Assembly (NCBI RefSeq): GCF_034479375.1
Contig: NZ_CP140155.1
Coordinates: 3,038,001-3,102,000 of the forward strand
Origin: Rhodopseudomonas palustris
Lineage (GTDB): Bacteria > Pseudomonadota > Alphaproteobacteria > Rhizobiales > Xanthobacteraceae
DNA: 64,000 nt
Reading direction: 5' to 3'
Below the pieces are notes generated by a model. That model made no database searches. It was given only the letters and a program-made list of their open reading frames with translations, and was not told the DNA's origin. This document shows, piece after piece, positions 8,027-16,661 of the stretch. Within the stretch, counting starts at the first letter, position 1. Every line of letters begins with the position of its first letter. The translations under genes and the position numbers were made by a program.

Positions 8027-9181
8027 ATGACGACCAATTTCGAATTCGTTCTGCGCAACGCCCGCATCGTGCTCGCCGACCGGGTGATCGAGCACGGCTG
8101 GCTGGCGATCGAGAACGGCCGCATCGCCGAGATCGGCGACAGCGGCGTTCCCTCCGGCAGCCACGACATGGGCGGCGATCTGGTGATGCCCGGGCTGATC
8201 GAGCTGCACACCGACCATCTCGAAGCCCACTACATGCCGCGACCGAAAGTGCAGTGGAATCCGGTGGCCGCCGTGGTGTCCTATGACGGCCAGCTCGCCA
8301 CCTGCGGCATTACCACGGTTCTGGATTCGCTGCGGGTCTGGCGCGAGGAAGGCGCCGAAGACGTTGACGGCCAGGCCGGCGTGCTCGCACAAGCGATCAG
8401 CGACGCGCGCGACGCCAATCTGCTGCGCGCCGAGCACTTCCTGCATCTGCGCTGCGAAATCCCGATGCCCAATGTGGTCGACGAGGCGAAGGAGTTGATC
8501 GGCCGCCCCGACGTGCGGCTGATGTCGCTGATGGACCACACGCCGGGCCAGCGGCAGTTCCGCGACGAAGAGAAGCTGCGCGACTACTACCGCGGCAAGG
8601 GCGCCGGCATGACCGACGCCGAACTCGACGTGATGTTCGCGCGGCGGCTGTATTGCAAGGAGACCTACGCCGACGCCAATATGCGGGCGATCGTCGCGCT
8701 CGCGCAACAACACGAGATTCCTTTGGCGAGCCACGACGACACCACCGACGAGAACGTCACCGACGCGATTCGCGATCGGGTCGCGGTGGCCGAATTCCCG
8801 ACCACGCTCGAGGCCGCACGCGGCCTGCACGAGGCCGGCATCGACATTCTGATGGGCGCGCCGAACGTGGTGCGCGGCGGTTCGCATTCCGGTAACATCG
8901 CGGCGATCGATCTGGCGCGCGAGGGGCTGTTGGATATCCTGTCGTCGGACTACATCCCGTCGAGCCTTCTGATGGCGGCGCTGCAACTGCCGCTGCGCGC
9001 GCCGGCGATCGATCTCGCAGCCGCCGTGCGCACCGTCACCAAGGCGCCGGCCGAAGCGGTCGGCCTGCCGGATCGCGGCGAGATCGCGGTCGGCAAGCGC
9101 GCCGACCTGATCCGCGTCCACGTCGCCCACGACGTACCGGCGGTGCGCAGCGTCTGGCGCGAAGGACATCGGGTGGCATGA
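8027..9181 (+). CDS. phnM: Alpha-D-ribose 1-methylphosphonate 5-triphosphate diphosphatase PhnM
   Basis: 384 residues. Amidohydrolase-superfamily enzyme that removes diphosphate from ribose-1-phosphonate 5-triphosphate. The metal-binding strand is IELHTDHLEAHYMPRP near residue 62, and the C-terminal GEIAVGKRADLIRV block is typical of amidohydrolases. Start ATG at 8027 follows AGAGAGACGAGAG; a GTG directly precedes it at 8024. Coupled to phnN by ATGA at 9178. Confidence 0.95.
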   Translation: MTTNFEFVLRNARIVLADRVIEHGWLAIENGRIAEIGDSGVPSGSHDMGGDLVMPGLIELHTDHLEAHYMPRPKVQWNPVAAVVSYDGQLATCGITTVLDSLRVWREEGAEDVDGQAGVLAQAISDARDANLLRAEHFLHLRCEIPMPNVVDEAKELIGRPDVRLMSLMDHTPGQRQFRDEEKLRDYYRGKGAGMTDAELDVMFARRLYCKETYADANMRAIVALAQQHEIPLASHDDTTDENVTDAIRDRVAVAEFPTTLEAARGLHEAGIDILMGAPNVVRGGSHSGNIAAIDLAREGLLDILSSDYIPSSLLMAALQLPLRAPAIDLAAAVRTVTKAPAEAVGLPDRGEIAVGKRADLIRVHVAHDVPAVRSVWREGHRVA

Positions 9182-9783
9182 CCGAGCTCGCGCCCATCAC
9201 CGCACAGGACAGCCGGATCGGACCCGGACGGCTGGTGCTGGTGGTCGGCCCGAGCGGCGCCGGCAAGGACACGCTGCTCGGCATCGCCAAGGCGACCTGC
9301 CTCGGCGAACGCGACATTGTGTTTACGCGGCGCGTGGTCACGCGCGAGCCTTCGCCTGCGGAAGACAATCTGCAGAGTACACCCGAGGCGTTTCGGGCCA
9401 TGGTCGCCGCCGATGAATTCGCGCTGCATTGGCAGGCGCACGGCCATAGTTACGGCCTGCTGCGCTCGATCGACAACGAACTGCGCGCCGACCACACCGT
9501 GGTCGCCAATGTCTCGCGCACGGTGATCGCGCAGGCGCGGCAGAGCTATGAGAACGTCGTCGTCGTGCTCGTCACCGCGCCCGCCGAAATTCTGGCCGGC
9601 CGGATTGCGGCGCGGGCGAGAGGCAGCGACGGCGTCATCGCGGACCGCGTCGGTCGAATAGTCACCGCCGGCGACGACGCCGATTTCACGATCATGAATG
9701 TTGCAAGCCGCGACGACCATGCGCGCGACCTTCTTCGTATCATCCGCGACGAGGCGCCGGCCGGACAGGAAGTTGCGCAATGA
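9178..9783 (+). CDS. phnN: Ribose 1,5-bisphosphokinase PhnN
   Basis: 201 residues. Guanylate-kinase-like P-loop kinase that converts ribose 1,5-bisphosphate to PRPP at the end of the C-P lyase route. Walker A is GPSGAGKDT near residue 24; RRVVTREPSPAEDNLQSTPE matches the GMP-kinase-like substrate loop and HWQAHGHSYGL is conserved in PhnN. It starts inside the phnM stop and overlaps the next gene by 4 nt. Confidence 0.93.
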   Translation: MTELAPITAQDSRIGPGRLVLVVGPSGAGKDTLLGIAKATCLGERDIVFTRRVVTREPSPAEDNLQSTPEAFRAMVAADEFALHWQAHGHSYGLLRSIDNELRADHTVVANVSRTVIAQARQSYENVVVVLVTAPAEILAGRIAARARGSDGVIADRVGRIVTAGDDADFTIMNVASRDDHARDLLRIIRDEAPAGQEVAQ

Positions 9784-10397
9784 CGATATCCGCCATCACC
9801 ACGATTGCCGACCTCGAGCAACTCTACGGCGTCCCGGGCGACGCCTCGACCGAGAAGGTCGCGGACCGGATCACGCCGCCCTATCGGACGCTGATCGAGC
9901 GCTCGCCGTTCGCCGCACTGGCGACCGTCGGCCCCGAGGGACTGGATTGCTCGCCGCGCGGCGACCTGCCCGGCTTCATCCATATTCACGACGACAAGAC
10001 GCTGATGCTACCCGATCGGCACGGCAACAACCGGATCGACTCGCTGCGCAACGTCGTGCGCGATCCGCGCGTGGCGCTGATGCTGCTGATCCCCGGCTCG
10101 ACCAGCGCGCTGCGGATCAACGGGCGCGCGATCGTCTCGGCGGAGGCGGAATTGCTGAGTTCATTTTACGTCAAGGGCAAAGCCCCGCGCACCGTGATGG
10201 TGATGACGATCGAGGAGATCTACTTCCAGTGCGGCCGCGCGATCCTGCGCTCCGATTTGTGGAATCCCGACAAGCACGTCGATTCGGCCACGCTGCCGAC
10301 CCCGGGGCAGATTCTCGCCTCGATGACCGACAATCGCGTCGGCGGCGAGGACTACGACCGGACCTGGCCCGAGCGCGCCAGCCAGACGATGTGGTAG
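9780..10397 (+). CDS. PPOX-family FMN-binding protein (pyridoxamine 5'-phosphate oxidase-like)
   Basis: 205 residues. Split-barrel flavin-binding protein of the pyridoxamine-phosphate-oxidase superfamily, resembling the DR2398/MSMEG_1061-type subfamily: FAALATVGPEGLDCSPRGD, then IHDDKTLMLPDRHGNNRIDSL, then the C-terminal EEIYFQCGRAILRSDLW block. It starts inside the phnN stop (ATGA at 9780), so it is the last gene of the C-P lyase operon, but it is not a known C-P lyase component. Real PdxH activity is unlikely; a flavin-dependent redox role is possible. The substrate cannot be told. Confidence 0.85.
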   Translation: MTISAITTIADLEQLYGVPGDASTEKVADRITPPYRTLIERSPFAALATVGPEGLDCSPRGDLPGFIHIHDDKTLMLPDRHGNNRIDSLRNVVRDPRVALMLLIPGSTSALRINGRAIVSAEAELLSSFYVKGKAPRTVMVMTIEEIYFQCGRAILRSDLWNPDKHVDSATLPTPGQILASMTDNRVGGEDYDRTWPERASQTMW

Positions 10398-10689
10398 CAG
10401 GCGAAACAACGGGTCGAGGCTGCCTCGCCGATCGCTGGCTGGATCTGTGCACCGATGGGTGCATGCCGTGTGAGCAGCCGGTCAGCTCGGTTCGGTCTGC
10501 CGGACCGTTCATGCTGGATGTCGAATTCGACGTCGCGGCGGTTGCGCTGGTCAGCGCTGATCCGCGCGCCGGCGCGGTGTCCTTCGTGGCTGATACCCAC
10601 CAATCGACTCTGGCAAGTGTGTCCGCTCATCTGGACAAATGATGCTTAAGTATCTCCGGTCCGCCGCTGGTCGAGGCATTTTCATCTTA
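10398..10689. other. Intergenic stretch without a recognisable gene
   Basis: About 290 bp between the phn operon and the ars promoter. No open frame here shows family features, and I see no clear terminator. Promoter elements begin at 10690. Confidence 0.5.
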
Positions 10690-10708
10690 CTGTCACACTA
10701 ACGTCATC
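10690..10708 (+). promoter_or_regulatory. Pho-box-like site in the ars promoter
   Basis: CTGTCAC (10690-10696) and CGTCAT (10702-10707) form two repeats with an 11-bp period (TGTCA at 10691, CGTCA at 10702), as at the phnG promoter. The second repeat runs into the ArsR-type palindrome. It implies phosphate-starvation control of the arsenate genes. Confidence 0.55.
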
Positions 10709-10740
10709 CAATTCGTCGAGAAGCATCGACGAATTGGATG
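10705..10740. promoter_or_regulatory. Probable ArsR operator
   Basis: CATCCAATTCGTCGA (10705-10719), a 6-nt spacer, TCGACGAATTGGATG (10726-10740): perfect 15-bp inverted repeat ending 4 nt before the arsR-arsC start. Size and placement suit an ArsR/SmtB dimer controlling its own operon. Confidence 0.8.
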
Positions 10741-10744
10741 ACCA

Positions 10745-11626
10745 ATGATGCTGGCGTCGAGTAAAGCGAACCGCGAAACGGAAGCCATTGAGGGTTTTGC
10801 ATCCCTGGCGCAGCCGACCCGGCTCGCCGCGGTTCGGCTGTTGCTTTCAGTTCATCCAACGACGTTGCCCGCAGGCGAGATCGCCCGGCTCTGCAATGTG
10901 CCGCACAACACGATGTCGACACATCTGGGCATCCTGCAGCGCGCCGGTCTGATCGGCGTCGAGAAGCAAGGCCGCTCGATGAACTATCGAGCCGAGCTTC
11001 CAGGATTTCGAAGCCTCCTCGATTTCCTAGCGCGCGATTGCTGCGACGGCCATCCCGACATCTGTGCAGACGTTTTCAAGACCCCCTCCCCCGCACCCAC
11101 CGCTCCGCTGGAGAACTTCATGACACCCGCCTTCAACGTGTTGTTTCTCTGCACGCATAATTCCGCGCGCTCGATCATGGCCGAGGCGCTGTTGCAGAAG
11201 GTCGGCAACGGCCGATTTCGCGGCTACTCCGCCGGCTCGGAGCCAGCGAGCCAGCCGCTACCGCAAGTCATCGAGCGCCTTGCCTCGCTAGGCCATGACG
11301 TGGCGCGGCTCCACTCCAAATCCTGGGACGAATTCAAACGGCCCGATGCGCCGCGGATGGATTTCATCATCGCGCTGTGCGACGCGCCGAACGGTCAGAT
11401 CTGCCCAGATTTTGGAGGGAAATACGTCACCGCCGCCTGGCCCCTGCCGGACCCAGCCCAATTTACCGGATCGGAGACTGAACGGACGACCTTGCTGAAC
11501 GAACTTTACGCGATGATCCGCAGGCGGCTGGAAATCTTCACGAGCCTGCCGTTCGAGTCACTCGATCGGATGGCGGTAAAAGCGCGCCTCGACGAGATCG
11601 GCGACACCAACCGCATTACGCCGTGA
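10745..11626 (+). CDS. ArsR-ArsC fusion: arsenic-responsive repressor fused to LMW-phosphatase-type arsenate reductase
   Basis: 293 residues. Residues about 12-95 are an ArsR winged helix ([36 protein letters not shown] in two parts). It is followed by a cysteine cluster C99, C100, C107 ([10 protein letters not shown]), a likely As(III) sensor site. A Pro/Ala linker leads to a low-molecular-weight phosphatase domain (about 129-270) with the P-loop C136-T-H-N-S-A-R142 and a later C212/C220 pair spaced like the ArsC cysteine relay. The WPLPDPAQF loop carries the general acid Asp. One protein would thus sense arsenite and make it. It heads the ars operon; the ATG at 10748 is an alternative start. 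Confidence 0.9.
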   Translation: MMLASSKANRETEAIEGFASLAQPTRLAAVRLLLSVHPTTLPAGEIARLCNVPHNTMSTHLGILQRAGLIGVEKQGRSMNYRAELPGFRSLLDFLARDCCDGHPDICADVFKTPSPAPTAPLENFMTPAFNVLFLCTHNSARSIMAEALLQKVGNGRFRGYSAGSEPASQPLPQVIERLASLGHDVARLHSKSWDEFKRPDAPRMDFIIALCDAPNGQICPDFGGKYVTAAWPLPDPAQFTGSETERTTLLNELYAMIRRRLEIFTSLPFESLDRMAVKARLDEIGDTNRITP

Positions 11627-12681
11627 CGGTGGCATCCATGAAGGTAGGCATCAATGGAATGGGCCGGATCGGACGCTTGGCGCTGCGTGCAGCACTCGGC
11701 GGCATCCGGCGAGCGGACAACGATCCGCGGGGCGACAATCGCCTCGAGGTAGTTCATATCAATGAACTGAAAGGCGGCATCGCCGCGACGGCACATCTGC
11801 TCGAGTTCGACAGCGTGCATGGCCGCTGGCACGAGAACATCGGCGTCGACGCCGCAAACACGATCGCGATTGGTGCGAGCCGGATTGGCTTCAGCGAGCA
11901 CGCCACGCCCGGCGATGTCGCCTGGGGTGATCTCGGCTGCGACGTGGTGTTGGAATGCACCGGCAAATTCCTGACGCCGGATCAGCTACTGGTCTATTTC
12001 GACCGGGGCGTGAAGCGGGTGATCGTCGCCGCTCCCGTCAAGGACGAGGCCGCGCTCAACGTTGTCGTCGGAGTCAATGACCGGCTCTACGATCCACAGC
12101 GGCATCGCCTGCTGACGGCGGCCTCCTGCACGACCAATTGTCTGGCGCCCGTGGTGAAGGTCATTCATGAGGCCATTGGAATTCGGCACGGTCAGATCAC
12201 CACGATCCACGACGCGACCAACACCAACGTCGTTGTCGATGCGCCGCACAAGGATCTTCGGCGCGCCCGCTCGTCGATGCTGTCGCTGCAGCCGACCACC
12301 ACCGGCAGCGCCACCGCGATCACGCTGATCTATCCTGAGCTGAAGGGCAAGCTGAACGGCCACGCGGTCCGTGTCCCGGTGCTGAACGCAAGTCTGACCG
12401 ACTGCGTGTTCGAACTGAACCGCCCGACCTCCGTCGACGAGGTCAACTCGCTTTTCAAGTCCGCGTCGGAGAGCGTGCTGGCCGGCATTCTCGGCTACGA
12501 GAGCCGCCCGCTGGTGTCGGCAGACTACACCAATGATTCGCGCAGTTCGATCGTCGACGCGCTGAGCACGATGGTGACCGACCAAACGCTGCTCAAGGTG
12601 TACGCTTGGTACGACAACGAAGTCGGCTACGCCTGCCGAATGGTGGATCTCGCCGACATCGTCCGCAAAGCCGGGGTCTGA
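11623..12681 (+). CDS. gapdh (ars-associated): Arsenate-associated glyceraldehyde-3-phosphate dehydrogenase
   Basis: 352 residues from the GTG at 11623 (GTGA overlap with the fusion gene stop); the ATG at 11638 ([19 protein letters not shown]) is equally plausible. Rossmann motif [10 protein letters not shown] and active-site [17 protein letters not shown] are intact; the catalytic cysteine is the one before TTN. In ars operons paired with ArsJ, this enzyme adds arsenate to glyceraldehyde 3-phosphate, giving 1-arseno-3-phosphoglycerate for export. Location next to arsJ supports that role over glycolysis. Confidence 0.92.
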   Translation: MTVASMKVGINGMGRIGRLALRAALGGIRRADNDPRGDNRLEVVHINELKGGIAATAHLLEFDSVHGRWHENIGVDAANTIAIGASRIGFSEHATPGDVAWGDLGCDVVLECTGKFLTPDQLLVYFDRGVKRVIVAAPVKDEAALNVVVGVNDRLYDPQRHRLLTAASCTTNCLAPVVKVIHEAIGIRHGQITTIHDATNTNVVVDAPHKDLRRARSSMLSLQPTTTGSATAITLIYPELKGKLNGHAVRVPVLNASLTDCVFELNRPTSVDEVNSLFKSASESVLAGILGYESRPLVSADYTNDSRSSIVDALSTMVTDQTLLKVYAWYDNEVGYACRMVDLADIVRKAGV

Positions 12682-12685
12682 CGCT

Positions 12686-13912
12686 TTGCGCAATTACGTC
12701 ATCGTCACGGCGTCCTATTGGGGCTTCACGCTGGTTGACGGCGCGCTCCGGATGCTCGTCCTGTTTCATTTCTTCCGGCTCGGCTATACGCCGTTTACGC
12801 TGGCGTTTCTGTTTCTCCTGTATGAAGCCGCCGGCATCGTAGCCAATCTGGCGGGAGGCTACTTTGCATCGCGCTTCGGCATTCCGCGCATGCTCGCTAT
12901 CGGCCAAGCGCTGCAGATCGCCGGGCTGTTGATGTTGTCAGCGCTCGACCCCGGCTGGACCGCCGCCGCATCGGTGGCTTGGGTGGTCGCAGCGCAGGGC
13001 ATCGCCGGCGTCGCCAAGGATCTCACCAAAACCGCGTCGAAATCCGCCATCAAGGCCACCTCGGCGCAGGGCAGCGGGCAACTCTTCCGCTGGGTCGCCT
13101 GGTTCACCGGTTCGAAGAACACGATGAAGGGCGTCGGGTTCTTTCTCGGCGGCCTGCTGCTCGATTGGGTCGGATTCCGGCAGGCCCTTTGGCTGATGGC
13201 AGGCTTGCTCGGCGTGATCTTCATCGCCGGTCTCGCTTTACTGCCGCGACATCTCGGCAAGGCGAAATCGTCGAAGACGATGCGCGAATTGTTCGGAAAA
13301 TCACGCGGCGTGAACCTGCTGGCGGCGGCGCGGGTCTTCATGTTCGGTGCGCGGGACGTGTGGTTCGTGGTCGGTCTGCCGGTGTTTCTCTACGCCAACG
13401 GCTGGCGCTTCCTAGAGGTCGGCGGCTTTCTGGCCGCGTGGACGATCGCCTATGGCGGCATACAGGCGATTGCGCCCAGCCTTGTGACGCGAAGCAACGA
13501 CGGCCTGAGCCGCGAAGTGCCTGCCGCCCGGCTCTGGGCCGCTGTGCTGGCCGCGATCCCGATCGTGCTGGCGCTGGCGATGGCCTTCGCCGGCGTTGCG
13601 CGACCCGACCTGCTCCTCGTGATCGGCTTGGCGCTGTTCGGCCTGCCGTTCGCGGTGAACTCCTCGCTGCACTCCTATCTGATCCTGGCCTATGCGGGAT
13701 CGGAGAAGGCCGCCGAGGACGTCGGCTTCTACTACGCAGCAAACGCAGTCGGACGGCTGCTCGGCATCATTCTGTCGGGTGTGCTCTATCAGCTCGCGGG
13801 CATCTCCGGCTGCCTGATCGGATCAGCGGTCATGCTGTTGCTGTGCTGGTTGATAACGCACGCGCTCCCGTTGGACGAACGCGCGGCACCTACTGGGGAA
13901 AAGCCGACCTGA
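12686..13912 (+). CDS. arsJ: ArsJ organoarsenical efflux permease (MFS)
   Basis: 408 residues, about 12 hydrophobic segments, major facilitator family. The N-terminus RNYVIVTASYWGFTLVDGAL matches ArsJ. It exports 1-arseno-3-phosphoglycerate made by the preceding GAPDH, giving arsenate resistance without reduction. The start is TTG at 12686, 4 nt after the gapdh stop; no nearby ATG would preserve the conserved N-terminus. Last gene of the operon; the 118 nt to the convergent iclR gene shows no clear terminator. Confidence 0.92.
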   Translation: MRNYVIVTASYWGFTLVDGALRMLVLFHFFRLGYTPFTLAFLFLLYEAAGIVANLAGGYFASRFGIPRMLAIGQALQIAGLLMLSALDPGWTAAASVAWVVAAQGIAGVAKDLTKTASKSAIKATSAQGSGQLFRWVAWFTGSKNTMKGVGFFLGGLLLDWVGFRQALWLMAGLLGVIFIAGLALLPRHLGKAKSSKTMRELFGKSRGVNLLAAARVFMFGARDVWFVVGLPVFLYANGWRFLEVGGFLAAWTIAYGGIQAIAPSLVTRSNDGLSREVPAARLWAAVLAAIPIVLALAMAFAGVARPDLLLVIGLALFGLPFAVNSSLHSYLILAYAGSEKAAEDVGFYYAANAVGRLLGIILSGVLYQLAGISGCLIGSAVMLLLCWLITHALPLDERAAPTGEKPT

Positions 13913-14030
13913 CACGCCCCGCCTCGTTCGGGCTCGCGCAGCACCAGACCCTGACAATCATGGCATGGCTTATTTCGGTGCCCCGGCTACGGCGCAGTGG
14001 ACTTGACCCATAGCTCTGCGGAGTGGATCT

Positions 14031-14819
14031 TCACTTGAGTGAGCCGAGCCTCCGTGACGCTCGGGTCGCCGATGCCTTGACCAGTTCGCAGAGCTCTTCG
14101 ATGGCGCGAGCCGACAATCGCTGCCGTGGCACGGCGCCGCTCAGGGCAGCGATGATACCACCGCTGGCGTCGCGAATAGGGGCGCCGACGGCGAAGACAT
14201 TTTCGAGGTTTTCCTCGTCGCAAACGACGTAGCCCAGCCGACGACCTTCCTTGAGGTCTTTGAGGACTGCGGATACCGAGCGCTTTGTCTTCTTCGTCAG
14301 CTGTTTGAGCGGGCCGGTGCCGAGCAGCGCCTGGACTTCGTCGTCCGAGCTGTCGAGCAGCAGAGCTTTGCCGAGCGCCGTCGAATGAAGATAGGTCCGT
14401 GACCCCGGCGCATTGGTGATCGAGATCGGGCCGCCGCTCTGCACCGTCGCCAGATACACGACATCCTGGCTGCGGAGCACGCCAAGGAAGCTATTTACCT
14501 GATGCTGCTCGGCAAGCAGGTGCAGTTCAGGTGCAGTGGCGGCGTTGAGGTCGGTCGAGGCAAGAAAAGCAGAGCCGATCTGGAACGCCTTGTAGCCGAT
14601 CTTCCACTTCGAATTGCCGAGCGACTTCTCGACGAAGCCGGCTTCGGACAAAGTGTTGATCAAGCGCTGCGCGATGCTCGGCGCCACGCCGAGCTGGCGG
14701 CCCAGTTCGCGTACGCCGAGCTCCCCCTCCCGCCCCAACAACTCCAGCACCGCCAAAGCGCGCGCGACGGTCTGACTTCCGGTCGCCGTCTTTCCCACAC
14801 TAACCATTTGGATGGCCAT
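14031..14819 (-). CDS. IclR-family transcriptional regulator (copy 1)
   Basis: 262 residues. N-terminal winged helix (about 15-75: SQTVARALAVLELLG, GVRELGRQLGVAPSIAQRLI) and C-terminal IclR effector domain (about 90-255) with HSTALGKALLLDSS and the late AALSGAVPRQRL block. It lies 87 nt after cofD in the same direction, so it may be the last gene of the long F420 operon. It is paralogous to the IclR gene at 42365-43156 (shared SQ(T/S)VARA, LGVLR, SLSGAVPRQ-like blocks). It is a candidate reader of the 25-bp motif described in the findings. Confidence 0.9.
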   Translation of the reverse strand: MAIQMVSVGKTATGSQTVARALAVLELLGREGELGVRELGRQLGVAPSIAQRLINTLSEAGFVEKSLGNSKWKIGYKAFQIGSAFLASTDLNAATAPELHLLAEQHQVNSFLGVLRSQDVVYLATVQSGGPISITNAPGSRTYLHSTALGKALLLDSSDDEVQALLGTGPLKQLTKKTKRSVSAVLKDLKEGRRLGYVVCDEENLENVFAVGAPIRDASGGIIAALSGAVPRQRLSARAIEELCELVKASATRASRRLGSLK

Positions 14820-14906
14820 CCCAGCGACATTTAGCTGCTGCGCCCGCCCGATCCCGCAGCCTCGACGAACGATGCGGATACTCGGTTGCCGGCGTCATTT
14901 CAAAAC

Positions 14907-15896
14907 CTATTTAGTCGAGGCCGGGGGGTGATCGAAGGCGGGGGTTTGGAGCAGCGCTCGGGCGAAAGCGAGGCAAGCGCCGGCGAGCTCGATCCGATCG
15001 GCCTTCGAGCGCATTACGGTCGACTCCACGCGGACGGCCATGCCCAGCGCCGCAATCTCCGCCGCCAGAGCTTCATCGCAATTGTCGATGACGATGCCGT
15101 CGGCGAGGCCGCGATAATGCGCGGCGACGCCGAGCGCCGACACCGGCGCCTTCAGCTCCTGCATGATCTTGGCCGCAGGCCCCTTGATGGCGGCGCCGCC
15201 GACGATCGGCGACACCACGATGATCGGTACGCCGAGCCCCTTCAGCCACGACCTCGCGCCGGGCACAGCCAGGATCGGATCAATGCTGAGATAAGGGTTC
15301 GACGGGCAGATGATCACGGCCGCCGGCCGCGGCAGCGCGCCGATCGCCGGATTGAGCCGCGCCGCCGCGGCGCCGGCAAACTCGATGCGATCGACCGGCA
15401 CGCCGCAGGCCAACCGCACGAAATATTCCTGGAACGCGATGCTGCGGCCGCCGCTGTGGATCACGGTTCGCACCGGATCGTCCGACATCGGCAGCAGGCG
15501 CGAGGTGACGCCGAGCGCGGCGCCAAGCTCGACGGTGACCTCGGTGAGCGTCGCACCTTCGCGCAGACGGTTGGTGCGGTAGGCATGGGTCGCGAGATCG
15601 CGGTCGCCGAGCTTGAACCAGGCCGGCCCGCCGAGCCGCGCCAGTTGCTCCATGAAGCCCCACGTCTCGCCTTCGAGGCCCCAGCCCTGCTGACTGTTGG
15701 CCACGCCGCCCAGCGTGTAGGTGACCGTGTCGAGGTCGGGGCTGATGTGGAAGCCGAGGTGCTCGAAATCGTCGCCGGTGTTGACGATAACGGTGAGCCG
15801 GTCGCCGAGCAGATGCGCCAGGCCGTCCGCCAGCTTGGCGCCCCCGACGCCGCCGGCGAGTGCTATGATGTGATCGTCTGCAACAGGCGCGGTCAT
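14907..15896 (-). CDS. cofD: CofD/FbiA: LPPG:Fo 2-phospholactate-type transferase
   Basis: 329 residues. Transfers the phospholactyl (or equivalent) group from a GDP-activated precursor to the deazaflavin Fo, giving F420-0 or dehydro-F420-0. Signatures: N-terminal GGVGGAKLADGLAHLL, NTGDDFEHLGFHISPDLDT (Fo/metal site), PAWFKLGDRDLATHAYR, and CPSNPYLSIDPIL. It overlaps cofE by 4 nt. It ends the cof part of the long minus-strand operon. Which 3-carbon unit is used (phospholactate, PEP or 3-phosphoglycerate) cannot be read from the sequence by eye. Confidence 0.95.
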   Translation of the reverse strand: MTAPVADDHIIALAGGVGGAKLADGLAHLLGDRLTVIVNTGDDFEHLGFHISPDLDTVTYTLGGVANSQQGWGLEGETWGFMEQLARLGGPAWFKLGDRDLATHAYRTNRLREGATLTEVTVELGAALGVTSRLLPMSDDPVRTVIHSGGRSIAFQEYFVRLACGVPVDRIEFAGAAAARLNPAIGALPRPAAVIICPSNPYLSIDPILAVPGARSWLKGLGVPIIVVSPIVGGAAIKGPAAKIMQELKAPVSALGVAAHYRGLADGIVIDNCDEALAAEIAALGMAVRVESTVMRSKADRIELAGACLAFARALLQTPAFDHPPASTK

Positions 15897-16651
15897 CGAA
15901 ACATATCCATGTGTTTGGGCCGCAACAGATCGCGCGCGGTGCCGATGCCGGCGAGATCGACCCCGCGCACCACGACGACCGGCGTGGCCTCAGCCGCCTG
16001 CCCCATCAGCAGCGACGCCGCCGCCGCGACTTCGTCGGCTGCGCCGACCTCGGTGGTCTCGAGCTTGCGGCCGAACAGGTCCGGCTGGCCGCGCAGATCG
16101 CGCATCGTGGCGATGCCGCTGGCGCCGATCGTGGTGCCGATCGTGCCGTTGCGCCAGGCGCGCCCGATGCTGTCAATGATCATCACGCCGACCGCCGCAC
16201 CGATCTCGGCAACCAGCCGCTCCCGGATCCGCTGCGCCGACGCGTCGGGATCGAGCGGCAGCAGCAGCGCGGTTTCGCCCTCCACATTGGAGCGGTCGAT
16301 GCCGGCATTGGCAAGCACCAGGCCGAGCCGATGCTCGACGATGATCACGCCAGGCCGAACGCGCAGCACCTCACTTGATTCCGCGAGGATCAATTCTACG
16401 ATCCGCGGATCCTTGTGGGCCGCCTCCGCGATCTCGATCGCACGGGCCGATGGCGTGACGCCGGACAGATCAATGCCGCGGCCTTCGGCCTTCGAGACCA
16501 CTTTCTGCGCGATCACGACGATGTCGTGATCCTGCAGGTGCCGGCCGCAATCCGCCAGCGATGCCAGGATCAGACCGGCCAGGTCGTCACCGGGCTCGAC
16601 CAGCGGCACGCCCTCCAGGGCGAAAATCTCCAAAGCACGTCGGACCGACAA
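15893..16651 (-). CDS. cofE: CofE: coenzyme F420-0:L-glutamate ligase
   Basis: 252 residues. GTP-dependent ligase that builds the gamma-glutamyl tail of F420. Family blocks: HDIVVIAQKVVSKAEGR, GLVLANAGIDRSNVEGE, VMIIDSIGRAWRNGTIGTTIG and RGQPDLFGRKLETTEVGAADE (spread over two strands). It is the single-domain archaeal-type length: it lacks the C-terminal nitroreductase-like domain of mycobacterial FbiB, which reduces dehydro-F420-0. 10 nt after npdG and overlapping cofD. Confidence 0.95.
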   Translation of the reverse strand: MSVRRALEIFALEGVPLVEPGDDLAGLILASLADCGRHLQDHDIVVIAQKVVSKAEGRGIDLSGVTPSARAIEIAEAAHKDPRIVELILAESSEVLRVRPGVIIVEHRLGLVLANAGIDRSNVEGETALLLPLDPDASAQRIRERLVAEIGAAVGVMIIDSIGRAWRNGTIGTTIGASGIATMRDLRGQPDLFGRKLETTEVGAADEVAAAASLLMGQAAEATPVVVVRGVDLAGIGTARDLLRPKHMDMFR

Positions 16652-16661
16652 ACGACACTCC

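Noticed and set aside
7598..9169. Minus-strand open frame of about 520 codons over phnL-phnM
   Set aside because: Antisense to phnL and phnM, which carry clear motifs; no domain in the shadow frame.
9780..10397. pdxH (pyridoxamine 5'-phosphate oxidase)
   Set aside because: Sequence blocks match another PPOX subfamily and the context is C-P lyase, not vitamin B6.
14886..16529. Plus-strand open frame of about 545 codons over cofD-cofE
   Set aside because: Shadow of cofD and cofE; no motif.
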